Source: Victivallales bacterium (GTDB taxonomy: Bacteria; Verrucomicrobiota; Lentisphaeria; Oligosphaerales; Oligosphaeraceae). From it: a stretch of DNA of 10,543 nucleotides. Under the pieces are notes generated by a model that saw nothing but the letters and a program-made list of their open reading frames with translations, ran no database searches and was not told the origin of the DNA. A program made the position numbers and the translations under genes. This document shows, one piece after another, positions 1 to 6,580 of the stretch (position 1 is the first letter of the stretch; each line of letters starts with the position of its first letter). Location: the NCBI GenBank assembly GCA_017431185.1, contig JAFRLP010000663.1:1-10543 (forward strand). Direction: 5' to 3'.

Positions 1-40
1 AACTGAACATGACATGCCGAGCGTGAGTCCCCAACTTGCC

Positions 41-62
41 CGCGAGACCTTCAGGCCTCGCG
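41..62. other. GC-rich stem-loop of unknown role
   Basis: CGCGAG pairs with CTCGCG, followed after one A/C mismatch by a CC/GG pair and a TTCA loop, giving a compact hairpin. No T-run follows on either strand, so it is not a textbook intrinsic terminator. It may end transcription of a gene to the left of the window or be part of a repeat. The rest of 1-153 shows no gene. Confidence 0.4.
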
Positions 63-99
63 GTTTGAAGTAGCCTGGGTGTGCTGAATAGATACGATT

Positions 100-130
100 T
101 TGACAGGCATTTTCCCTTCATTTCCATAAA
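100..130 (+). promoter_or_regulatory. Weak sigma70-like promoter candidate for the first gene
   Basis: A perfect TTGACA at 100-105 is followed by only a poor -10: CATAAA at 125-130 with a 19-bp spacer, or TCCATA at 123-128 with 17 bp. It lies 24 bp or more upstream of the ATG at 154, which is compatible with a promoter, but the weak -10 keeps confidence low. Confidence 0.3.
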
Positions 131-153
131 AAACCTCAATCCACCATCCCACC

Positions 154-1275
154 ATGTTTGACATCACATTTCCCAGAAACGGAGCTATCCTGAACCACAA
201 TTACGGACACGAAACAGCCGATGGACTCGCCATCGAGGTGCGCGGACAAGGCGGAGTCACTGGACCAGTGCGAGTCAATGGCGTGCTCGCCGATTTCGAC
301 GGAACGGGCTTCTCCGCCACCGTGACGCTGAAAGAGCAGTTCAACACCATCACCGCCGAACTGGAGGACTCCCGTGGCAAAACCAGACGCGAAATCCAGG
401 TGGTCTGGGACAAGAAGAGTTTTCCACGCTACGATTTCTTCATTGACGACCACAGTTTCTTCCTGACGGAAATCGCCCGCACACGCCCCGCCTCCCTGTT
501 TGACCACTTCTACCTGGCCTTCCTTCGCAGGATGCACCAGGAGTACGGCACGAAATTCACCCTCAATCTGTTCTACCGCAACGACCACGACGCGGACAAG
601 TTCACCCTGGACCAGTTTCCTGACAGTTACCGCTCCGAATGGGAAAGCAATGCCGACTGGCTGCGGCTGGCCTTCCACGCCTATTCGGAATTTCCCGACC
701 GCACATACCAGAACGCCACCGCCGAAACCCTGGCCCGCGACATGGACCTCATTGAGGGCGAGATTCGCCGTTTTGCGGGGGAGCAGACGCTGACTCCGCC
801 TGTGGCGCTCCATTGGGCGATGGCCCGCCCCGAGGCGTTCCACGTTTTCACAGACCGCAATGTCCGCGCCCTTGAAGGGCAATTCATCAATCCACGCACG
901 GGCATTGAGGATGAAGGCAGTCCTGACCTGCTCTGCGACGTCGGGTATTTCCTGAACCTGGACGACTCACGCTACCTGGAAAAGCAGGGGGTCCTGTACG
1001 ATTTCAAGCATCGTCTCGCCTTCTTCAAGGGCGACTGCACCGCCAACCTCTGGACTTGCCCGCAAATCCAGGACATGGTTGCCCACGCTGCCCAGAGCAG
1101 GCGGGAGTTCATCAGCCTGGCCTCCCACGAGCAGTACAGTTTCCCGCACTACTTCAATTACCTGCCCGACCACTCCGAGCGCATGGAAACCGCCATCCGC
1201 GATGTGACGGAACGCGGCTACGCCCCCGTGTTCTTCGCCCAGGGCTTCTTCGGCAACACCGCGTGGGGAGAATAA
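154..1275 (+). CDS. Polysaccharide deacetylase-like protein (NodB/TIM-barrel superfamily) with N-terminal beta domain
   Basis: A 373-residue protein. Residues 1-85 look like a beta-sandwich or Ig-like domain with alternating hydrophobic strands. From about residue 90 the chain resembles divergent NodB-type carbohydrate deacetylases: FFIDDH (Asp98/Asp99) fits the metal-binding DD pair, His175 in LAFHAYSEFPDR fits the following histidine motif, and SHEQYSFPHY near 324-333 could close the active site. The family hydrolyses N- or O-acetyl groups from sugars using a divalent metal; the substrate here cannot be read. No signal peptide or membrane segment is visible, so it should be cytoplasmic, unlike cell-wall deacetylases. 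There is no obvious Shine-Dalgarno before the ATG (CCATCCCACC), but the frame starts at the domain boundary. It converges on the regulator/prepilin genes and is the only plus-strand gene. Superfamily is likely, enzymatic activity uncertain. Confidence 0.7.
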   Translation: MFDITFPRNGAILNHNYGHETADGLAIEVRGQGGVTGPVRVNGVLADFDGTGFSATVTLKEQFNTITAELEDSRGKTRREIQVVWDKKSFPRYDFFIDDHSFFLTEIARTRPASLFDHFYLAFLRRMHQEYGTKFTLNLFYRNDHDADKFTLDQFPDSYRSEWESNADWLRLAFHAYSEFPDRTYQNATAETLARDMDLIEGEIRRFAGEQTLTPPVALHWAMARPEAFHVFTDRNVRALEGQFINPRTGIEDEGSPDLLCDVGYFLNLDDSRYLEKQGVLYDFKHRLAFFKGDCTANLWTCPQIQDMVAHAAQSRREFISLASHEQYSFPHYFNYLPDHSERMETAIRDVTERGYAPVFFAQGFFGNTAWGE

Positions 1276-1292
1276 AAAGGGCCGGTTCGCCC
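1274..1292 (-). terminator. Possible weak intrinsic terminator after the prepilin remnant
   Basis: On the minus strand GGGC (1292-1289) and GCCC (1282-1279) enclose a 6-nt loop and are followed directly by TTTTT (1278-1274). The stem is only 4 bp unless extended past a U/U mismatch, so efficiency may be low. The T-run overlaps the stop codon of the convergent plus-strand gene. Confidence 0.35.
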
Positions 1293-1293
1293 A

Positions 1294-1403
1294 TCAGTAA
1301 CCGTCTTCCTTGTTGGATGCGGGGTCGAATCTGGCATAGCCATCGTGGTTGTAAGCACTGACAATTCGATGAGCGTGAAATGTTTGCTTTGCTTTGGGTT
1401 CAT
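1294..1403 (-). pseudogene. Internally deleted prepilin (type IV pilin/pseudopilin-like) remnant
   Basis: The ATG overlaps the TAA of the upstream regulator (TAATG). The first codons read MNPKQSKHFTLIEL, the charged leader plus FTLIEL signature recognised by prepilin peptidase. The hydrophobic helix that should follow (usually LVVIAIIAIL) is absent. The frame instead runs into low-complexity sequence, and a different frame then reads SAYNHDGYARFDPASNKED before GY and a stop at 1296-1294, which looks like an authentic pilin C-terminus. The best explanation is loss of the whole middle by deletion with a frame change. Read straight through, the first frame gives 61 residues to 1218, antisense to the end of the convergent gene. 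In Lentisphaerae such prepilin genes often follow GntR regulators. The leader and SD are intact, so degradation is probably recent. No pilus function is expected. Confidence 0.6.
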
Positions 1404-2527
1404 TAGTCATTCTCCTTGAGAGTATGGACTGTGGAGCCAGCGTTCAGGACAGTCGTCCATTTGGGCAGAATCCATTCCCTGGCCTCACGGATATTTTTGG
1501 CAGCCAGAAGAATGGTCTGGCAAGCCATATCAAAATGCGGGATGCGCAGAAAAGTGTAATGCGGAAGCAATCCAGCAAAGGTGACTCCGCTGGCAATGCC
1601 AGTCATCTGGAAATCCGTCCCGACCAACAGATGCTCCTGCATGGCGGCCTCATAAACGAGAGGCGTGCAATCCGTCTGGTCACAGAAAAGGAACGCACCG
1701 CGATGCCTGCGCAGGAAGTCGCGCAGTGGCTTTCCGACAATCCGACACTTTTCAGGCAGCAGCAGGACATCCTCTTTCTTGCAGGACACCCCAATCTGTC
1801 TCGCATTGTTCACAAAGGTCGTCACCCTCACATGATGCTGGCGCGAGTCACTGGTGATGACTCCCGCGAAATGACATCCAGTCCCACGCAACAGCGCCAG
1901 CAATTGATTATCCGCGTCCTCGCGGTCATAGTCGATGGCATAAATGTTAGGCGTGTCCTTGTACCACGTCGGCTGCTGGCCACCAATGAAGCAGATGGTC
2001 GGCCGTGTCTCCGCTGACAACCGCTGCAAGGCGCTCAACTGCTTGCCCAAAAAGATGACCATATCAAACTGCTCCAGCATCGCGGCCTGCAATCGCAAAG
2101 TAACCTCGTTGGGGTTTTCCTCAAAATAGCGGAACTGCATATTGACTCTGAACTCGGAGGCAGCATGGCAAACCCCCAGATAAATCTCGGTCAAGATGGC
2201 CTCGCTCTCCCGCAAAGGAAGCGAATGCGGAAAACTCTTTTCGGGAAACGCCAGGCAGCAGGCCAGACGACGCTGAGCCGAGGAGACTTGCCTCGACACA
2301 AACATCCCGCGATTCGGGAAATGCTCCAGCACACCCTCCGCCTTCAGCATGTCCAACGCCCTGAGCACCGTCACCGGACTGACCCCGAATTCCGCAGCCA
2401 ATGCGCGAACCGTGGCCATCCGATGCCCGCAGACATACACGCCCGCCTCGATCCGCTCACGCAGAATGCGGCAGATTTGCTCTGGAATTGACGCATCGGC
2501 ATCCTTGTGCAGTTTTGATCCAGCCAT
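1403..2527 (-). CDS. GntR-family transcriptional regulator with LacI-like effector-binding domain
   Basis: A 374-residue regulator. Residues about 12-79 form a GntR-type winged helix: IPEQICRILRERIEAGVY, then MATVRALAAEFGVSPVTVLRALDML as the helix-turn-helix, and a wing ending GVLEHFPNRGMFV. From about residue 88 to the end the protein resembles periplasmic-binding-like sugar sensors of the LacI/AraR type (VIFLGKQLSALQRL, TICFIGG, FAGVITSD, FLFCDQTDCTPLVYEAAM). The expected role is sugar-responsive repression or activation, with DNA bound as a dimer. The ATG at 2527 gives a complete N-terminus; only a weak GGGG lies upstream. The gene has a strong promoter, and direct repeats at its predicted start suggest autoregulation. 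The last codons carry the SD of the overlapping prepilin remnant. The metabolic genes it once governed downstream are not present, since the next gene faces the other way. Ligand unknown. Confidence 0.85.
   Translation of the reverse strand: MAGSKLHKDADASIPEQICRILRERIEAGVYVCGHRMATVRALAAEFGVSPVTVLRALDMLKAEGVLEHFPNRGMFVSRQVSSAQRRLACCLAFPEKSFPHSLPLRESEAILTEIYLGVCHAASEFRVNMQFRYFEENPNEVTLRLQAAMLEQFDMVIFLGKQLSALQRLSAETRPTICFIGGQQPTWYKDTPNIYAIDYDREDADNQLLALLRGTGCHFAGVITSDSRQHHVRVTTFVNNARQIGVSCKKEDVLLLPEKCRIVGKPLRDFLRRHRGAFLFCDQTDCTPLVYEAAMQEHLLVGTDFQMTGIASGVTFAGLLPHYTFLRIPHFDMACQTILLAAKNIREAREWILPKWTTVLNAGSTVHTLKEND
1412..1417 (-). promoter_or_regulatory. Strong Shine-Dalgarno for the prepilin start
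   Basis: AAGGAG lies 8 nt before the prepilin ATG, inside the last codons of the regulator (Lys-Glu). It is a full match to the anti-SD core, in contrast to most other genes in the window, and supports the prepilin start as once a real, translationally coupled gene. Confidence 0.65.
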
Positions 2528-2541
2528 GCTTCGCCCCGTTT

Positions 2542-2558
2542 TGTTACACTATGTTACA
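2542..2558. promoter_or_regulatory. Candidate operator: direct repeat TGTTACA-N3-TGTTACA
   Basis: TGTTACA occurs at 2542-2548 and 2552-2558, a 10-bp helical period. On the minus strand the copies abut the -10 and cover the expected transcription start (~2551) of the GntR gene. This placement suits autorepression by the GntR protein or another regulator. No third copy was seen elsewhere in the window. Confidence 0.45.
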
Positions 2559-2586
2559 TTATACACCCGTTTTCCGGATATTGCAA
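2558..2586 (-). promoter_or_regulatory. Sigma70-type promoter of the GntR regulator gene
   Basis: On the minus strand TTGCAA (2586-2581) is followed by a 17-bp spacer and a perfect TATAAT (2563-2558). The start codon is at 2527, leaving a leader of about 24 nt. This is the best promoter in the window. Confidence 0.75.
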
Positions 2587-2614
2587 GCGACACCCCTGTT
2601 TTTTTCCAAAAAGT

Positions 2615-2724
2615 GGCGGCGGCGTCCGTAATGCCTCAGTCTCTGATACTGTCCAGAAGCCGTGTTGGCCGCGCTCCGCGCGGTCAATATCAGTCACTGA
2701 GGCATTACCGGCGTCCCCGCCGCC
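2615..2724. repeat. Imperfect palindromic element with nested hairpin (REP/MITE-like)
   Basis: Two 21-bp arms, 2628-2648 and 2688-2708, are inverted copies (GTAATGCCTCAGT, two differing bases, CTGATA). Outside them GGCGGCGG (2615-2622) pairs with CCGCCGCC (2717-2724). Inside, 2665-2687 forms a 10-bp stem with a TCC loop, and 16 bases (2649-2664) stay unpaired on one side. It begins 19 bp beyond the SNF2 stop codon. On the minus strand the structure is followed by ACTTTTTGG, so it may also terminate the thi/SNF2 transcript. There is no coding content. The last 14 bases of the window match its outer right arm, suggesting a dispersed family. No flanking target duplication is evident. Confidence 0.7.
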
Positions 2725-2743
2725 GTTTGCGGGAAGGCCGTCG

Positions 2744-5700
2744 TCACAGCAGACTGCGCAGTTCCTCCAGGGAGAGGCGTGGCTGGTCTCCGTCGGCGCC
2801 CGCTCCATCAATGACGGAGGAGAAGAGTTCCCTTTTTTGCTGGACGATGGCGAGCACCTTCTCTTCGATGGAGTCCTGGACAATGATGCGGTAGGCGAAC
2901 ACGGGCTTGTCCTGTCCGATGCGGTGCGTGCGGTCAATGGCCTGGCTCTCGGCCGCAGGATTCCACCAGGGGTCAAAGAGGAAGACATAATCCGCCCTGG
3001 TGAGGGTAAGTCCAGTGCCGGCGGCCTTCAGGCTGAGCAGCAGGACAGTGGGTTCCCCACTGCCATTGAACTCCTCCACAATGGCCGAACGTTTGGTCAG
3101 CGGAGTTTCCCCAGTGATGGAGGCATGGCGGATTCTCTCCGTGTCCAGGCGCCTGGCGATCAAATCCAGCAGGGATGTGAATTGGCTGAACACCAGGACG
3201 GAATGTCCGCCCGCCAACAAATCGGCCAGGCGCTCCAGCAGGAAGTCAACCTTCGGCGAGGCAGGGATATTTTCCCCCGCAAGCAATAGTTCAGGGGCAC
3301 AGCAGAAACGCCGCATCCGCGTGATGGCGGCAAAGACGCCGGGGTATCCGCCGGCCATCGCCTCGCCTTTGGCACGCGCCATCTCCCGGTCATACAACAC
3401 GCGCAGATCCGGCGACATCTCCACCCGAATCGTCTCCTCTGTGCGGGGAGGCAGTTCCGGCGCGACCATTGCCTTGGAACGGCGCAGCATCACCAGCGAC
3501 AGGATGCGACGCAGGCGCGCCAGCCCATTGGCCGTGGAGGACGCCACCTCGAAACCGACCTTGTCCCCGCACAGGCCCGGATTCAGGAAATCCATGATTG
3601 ACCACAGATCACTCAGGCGATTCTCCAAAGGGGTTCCCGTCAGCGCCAGCCGATGTTCCGTGTCCAGGGCGCGAACAGCCGCCGTGGTCTGCGCCTCGGG
3701 ATTCTTGATGGCCTGCGCCTCGTCCAGGATGACATATTGGAGATGGCAGTTGACCAGAAAACCGATATCCGCCCGCACCAAAGCATAATGGGTGACCAGA
3801 AGTCGATTGCGGGAATCCTCCACGATTGCCTTGCGCTTTTCGGGCGTCCCGCGCAACGCGGCCACAGGCAGTTCCGGCGTAAACCGCCGGCATTGCTGCA
3901 CCCAGGTGTCGATGACCGAGGCGGGACAGACCACCATGGCGCGAAAATCCCTTGGGGAGTGCATGAAAAAAGAGTCCAGCATGGCCAGCACCTGAAGGGT
4001 CTTGCCAAGTCCCATGTCATCGGCGAGGATGGCGCCGACCCCGTAGCGGCAGCAGTCCGCCAAAAAGCGAACACCCGTTTTCTGATAGGGGCGAAGCACA
4101 CCTTCAAGGCCGTCTGGCAAGGCGGGCAGGGGCGGAAAAGTCTCCTTCCTCAACCGCTGAACCAGAGGCACGGAGCGGTCTTCCCAATTCAAGGCCATGC
4201 TGGTCTGGAGGCGCTCAACCCTGCTCTTGGCCTCGTCGCGCAACATCAGGGTGGGCCGTCCGTCCAGCCCCTCGTCCATCAGCGCAGTCATGGCACGGGC
4301 TGCGGACTCCTTGTCCAGGTACAGCCAGTTGCCCCCCGACGTCTGCAGATACGGGTTGTTGACTGCGGCAACCCGCTTCAGGTCATCAAAGTTCAGCCGT
4401 TGGCCGCCGCAGCGACAATTGGCAGAGAGTTCGACAAAGGCGCTTTGCTCACGCAGTTCCAGGGAAAAGGAGACGGGGGCGGCACGCTCGGAGAGCATTC
4501 CCCTCAAAGGCAGGTCCGCCCGCTTTTCGATGGATTCCGGCGCCTTCGTCCAGAACGACCGCAGACGCCGTGCATTGTCAGTGTTCGCGGTCAAAGTCAG
4601 GACGCCGCTGCCCGCATGGGCCTGGCTGGTGGCCAGCAGTTCCCTGACCTGCGCAGAGAGTTCCGGCAGTCCCTCGCTGCTGTGGGTGGTGATGGTGAAG
4701 CGCCAGCCTTCCTTGCGAATGGAGGAAAGGGCGCCTTGCGCGGACTGCAGCGGCACGACATTGGCTCCCCTCTTGAGCGACACCGTGAAGTCCCCCATGG
4801 CGTTGACACCCCCCTCCAGCCGCAGCCTGTCGGGGGATTTCACGAGTTTGACGCAAGGCCCCGGTTCAATCAGGTCGAGCCGTCCCCCCAGGATGGCGGG
4901 CAGGCGCTGGCAGACGTCATTGCGCTTCAGGACGCAGTTGCGGTAGGCAAAATTCCTTTCCAGCAGTTCCCAGGGCACCGGACATGCAAAGGACTCGATT
5001 TGCGTTCTGGCCAAAAAGTGGGATGGGTCATCCCGAATCAATTTCTGAATCTGATGGTAATGAAGCCGTTTCCCATCCGCAAAATAGAACAGCGCCCCGA
5101 CGCCAATCTCCTCCCCTGAGTCGTAAAGCGCGAAGGCCAATCGCCGCGGCACCGGCACAGAACACTCATTGAGGGGTTTCCTGCTGTCGCGGTCAATGAA
5201 CCTGCCGGGCACATTCTGCCAGCGCTTCATCCATTCCAGAAAAACGTCCTTCGTCAGTCGAAGGGCGCGCTGTTCGCTCAGCGAGCGCCAGTCCATCTTC
5301 TGAAGCGTCGGGTAAACCCAGCGCAGAAAATCGCGGTCAGCCTGACCCCATTTGACCAGGGCAGGACGATCCGGCGTCTCCTTGACGATTTCATACGCCA
5401 GATTGCGCAATCTGGCCAGGGAAACCATGCTATGCTCCCCGTCGATTGCCAGGTCAAACATTACCGCCAGCGTGCCGGCATCCCCATGAAAACTGGTCTG
5501 CACCTCCAGCCTGCCCTCGTTTTTCCTCGCCTGGATGTTCTCCGGAGCAAACAGGGGCAAAGCGCTGCTTCGCGGAGAAACGCCACGCACCACCTTGGGA
5601 ATGTTCACAGGGGACTGCACAGGCGGATGCGAGACGGCGGGCGGGCGCGGCGGCGCCACCGTCACTCCCTGGGCTCTCTGAATGGGCATCTCCCAGCCCC

Positions 5701-6001
5701 TCATCCGACACGCCTGCTTGAGCAGGCAGTGCGCCAGGTAAGCATGGCAGCAGGGGGGAGGCGCGCCGCAGCGGCACAGGCTTGTCCACACCCCATTGTC
5801 CAGCCGCCAAGTGACCATCTGCGCGCCCAGGGACGCACGGTACGTCCTCTCCCCCCACATCAGGTTGGCCTGCGGCAACCGGCTGTACATCGAGAGGGCG
5901 ACGCTGCGCAGGCCACGGGAAAAGAGGGCCTCAATGTCTGCCTCCGTCAGCCATTGCGCCAGCCAGACCGGCGGGGTCTCTGGAAATTGCAGGTCAGTCA
6001 T
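2744..6001 (-). CDS. SWIM-domain SNF2-family DEAD/DEAH-box helicase
   Basis: A complete 1085-residue SNF2-family ATPase. A SWIM-type zinc motif lies near the N-terminus (Cys76-x-Cys78, Cys84-x-His86), then a Pro-rich linker (~112-145) and a long middle region (~150-620) that may match the bacterial SNF2-associated domain and has a second CRCG at 529-532. The motor follows: ADDMGLGKT (660-668, Walker A Lys667), DEAQ (760-763, Walker B), LTGTPLENRLSDLW (787-800), AAGTGL (993-998) and QAIDRTHRIGQ (1020-1030) with Arg1024 and Arg1027. All key motor residues are present, so an active double-stranded-DNA translocase is expected; the cellular target is unknown. The ATG overlaps the end of the thiE-like gene by 8 bp, with no SD of its own, implying translational coupling to the thiamine operon. 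It ends 19 bp before a palindromic element that may terminate the transcript. Confidence 0.93.
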   Translation of the reverse strand: MTDLQFPETPPVWLAQWLTEADIEALFSRGLRSVALSMYSRLPQANLMWGERTYRASLGAQMVTWRLDNGVWTSLCRCGAPPPCCHAYLAHCLLKQACRMRGWEMPIQRAQGVTVAPPRPPAVSHPPVQSPVNIPKVVRGVSPRSSALPLFAPENIQARKNEGRLEVQTSFHGDAGTLAVMFDLAIDGEHSMVSLARLRNLAYEIVKETPDRPALVKWGQADRDFLRWVYPTLQKMDWRSLSEQRALRLTKDVFLEWMKRWQNVPGRFIDRDSRKPLNECSVPVPRRLAFALYDSGEEIGVGALFYFADGKRLHYHQIQKLIRDDPSHFLARTQIESFACPVPWELLERNFAYRNCVLKRNDVCQRLPAILGGRLDLIEPGPCVKLVKSPDRLRLEGGVNAMGDFTVSLKRGANVVPLQSAQGALSSIRKEGWRFTITTHSSEGLPELSAQVRELLATSQAHAGSGVLTLTANTDNARRLRSFWTKAPESIEKRADLPLRGMLSERAAPVSFSLELREQSAFVELSANCRCGGQRLNFDDLKRVAAVNNPYLQTSGGNWLYLDKESAARAMTALMDEGLDGRPTLMLRDEAKSRVERLQTSMALNWEDRSVPLVQRLRKETFPPLPALPDGLEGVLRPYQKTGVRFLADCCRYGVGAILADDMGLGKTLQVLAMLDSFFMHSPRDFRAMVVCPASVIDTWVQQCRRFTPELPVAALRGTPEKRKAIVEDSRNRLLVTHYALVRADIGFLVNCHLQYVILDEAQAIKNPEAQTTAAVRALDTEHRLALTGTPLENRLSDLWSIMDFLNPGLCGDKVGFEVASSTANGLARLRRILSLVMLRRSKAMVAPELPPRTEETIRVEMSPDLRVLYDREMARAKGEAMAGGYPGVFAAITRMRRFCCAPELLLAGENIPASPKVDFLLERLADLLAGGHSVLVFSQFTSLLDLIARRLDTERIRHASITGETPLTKRSAIVEEFNGSGEPTVLLLSLKAAGTGLTLTRADYVFLFDPWWNPAAESQAIDRTHRIGQDKPVFAYRIIVQDSIEEKVLAIVQQKRELFSSVIDGAGADGDQPRLSLEELRSLL

Positions 6002-6572
6002 CGCTCAAATAGCGCAAGGCGCCGGACATCACGGCTGTGCCAGCGGCACCAGCCGCCATCACCAAAGGACGATTCTCTGGGGTGACGCCCCCCAGGGCAT
6101 ACACGGGAACCTTCACCGCCTGACAGACCTGGCGAAGAAACTCCACGCCCCTCGCAGGAACGCCTGGTTTGCACTCCGTGGGGAAGATGTGGCCAGCGGC
6201 AAGGTAGGTACACCCTAGCGAGGCGGCCTCGCGCGCCTCCTCCACGGAATGGCAGGAACCTCCCAATACCCGAAACCACCTGCGGTGGCGTTCCTGCAAA
6301 TTGCGCAGAACCGGCATGGGCAGATGGATGAAGGGATGTCCCAAATCCAGCGCGACCCGCGTGTGGGCATGCAGGATGCATGAAGTCCCGTGCCTGGCGC
6401 AGATGGCCACAGCCTGCTTCGCCAAACTCAGGTACTCCGCCTCCGTCAAATCCTTTTCGCGCAGAATAAGCCCGCGTGGACGCAACGCGGCCAGCCTCTC
6501 CAGGGTCTCCAGAAAATCCCCCTGGCAAAGATGACGGTTGGTGATGAACAGCTCGTTGTCCATGCAGGTCAT
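5994..6572 (-). CDS. thiE: Thiamine phosphate synthase / TenI-family protein
   Basis: A 192-residue TIM-barrel protein of the ThiE/TenI superfamily. ThiE joins the pyrimidine pyrophosphate and thiazole phosphate into thiamine phosphate; TenI aromatises the thiazole product of ThiG. Visible motifs are LILREKDL (36-43), CILHAH, SCHSVEEAREAASLGCTYLAAGHIFPT (the phosphate/GPIFPT-like segment), KPGVPARG and VPVYALGGVTPEN...GAAGTAVMSGAL at the C-terminus. The usual GVHLGQ segment reads FIHLPMP, and AGHIFPTECK replaces the classical GPIFPTxTK, as in clostridial copies that follow thiH. Either function is therefore possible, and the symbol is tentative. It starts 8 nt after the thiH stop with no clear SD; a second ATG three codons later (6563) gives an equally good N-terminus. 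Its 3' end overlaps the SNF2 helicase start by 8 bp. Confidence 0.85.
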   Translation of the reverse strand: MTCMDNELFITNRHLCQGDFLETLERLAALRPRGLILREKDLTEAEYLSLAKQAVAICARHGTSCILHAHTRVALDLGHPFIHLPMPVLRNLQERHRRWFRVLGGSCHSVEEAREAASLGCTYLAAGHIFPTECKPGVPARGVEFLRQVCQAVKVPVYALGGVTPENRPLVMAAGAAGTAVMSGALRYLSDD

Positions 6573-6580
6573 CGGCGCAA

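Noticed and set aside
1218..1403. A functional 61-residue protein from the prepilin start
   Set aside because: After FTLIEL the peptide has no hydrophobic helix and runs antisense into the neighbouring gene; the second-frame pilin-like ending makes decay the simpler reading.
1394..2017. Plus-strand open frame opposite the GntR gene
   Set aside because: Antisense to the well-supported GntR/LacI-type regulator.
2554..2743. Coding sequence in the gap between SNF2 and the regulator
   Set aside because: Frames here only translate the palindromic element and promoter; no start or family signal supports a gene.
3653..5119. A 488-codon plus-strand open frame
   Set aside because: It is fully antisense to the SNF2 gene, whose helicase motifs are unambiguous, and its own translation shows no family features. 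High GC commonly keeps antisense frames open.
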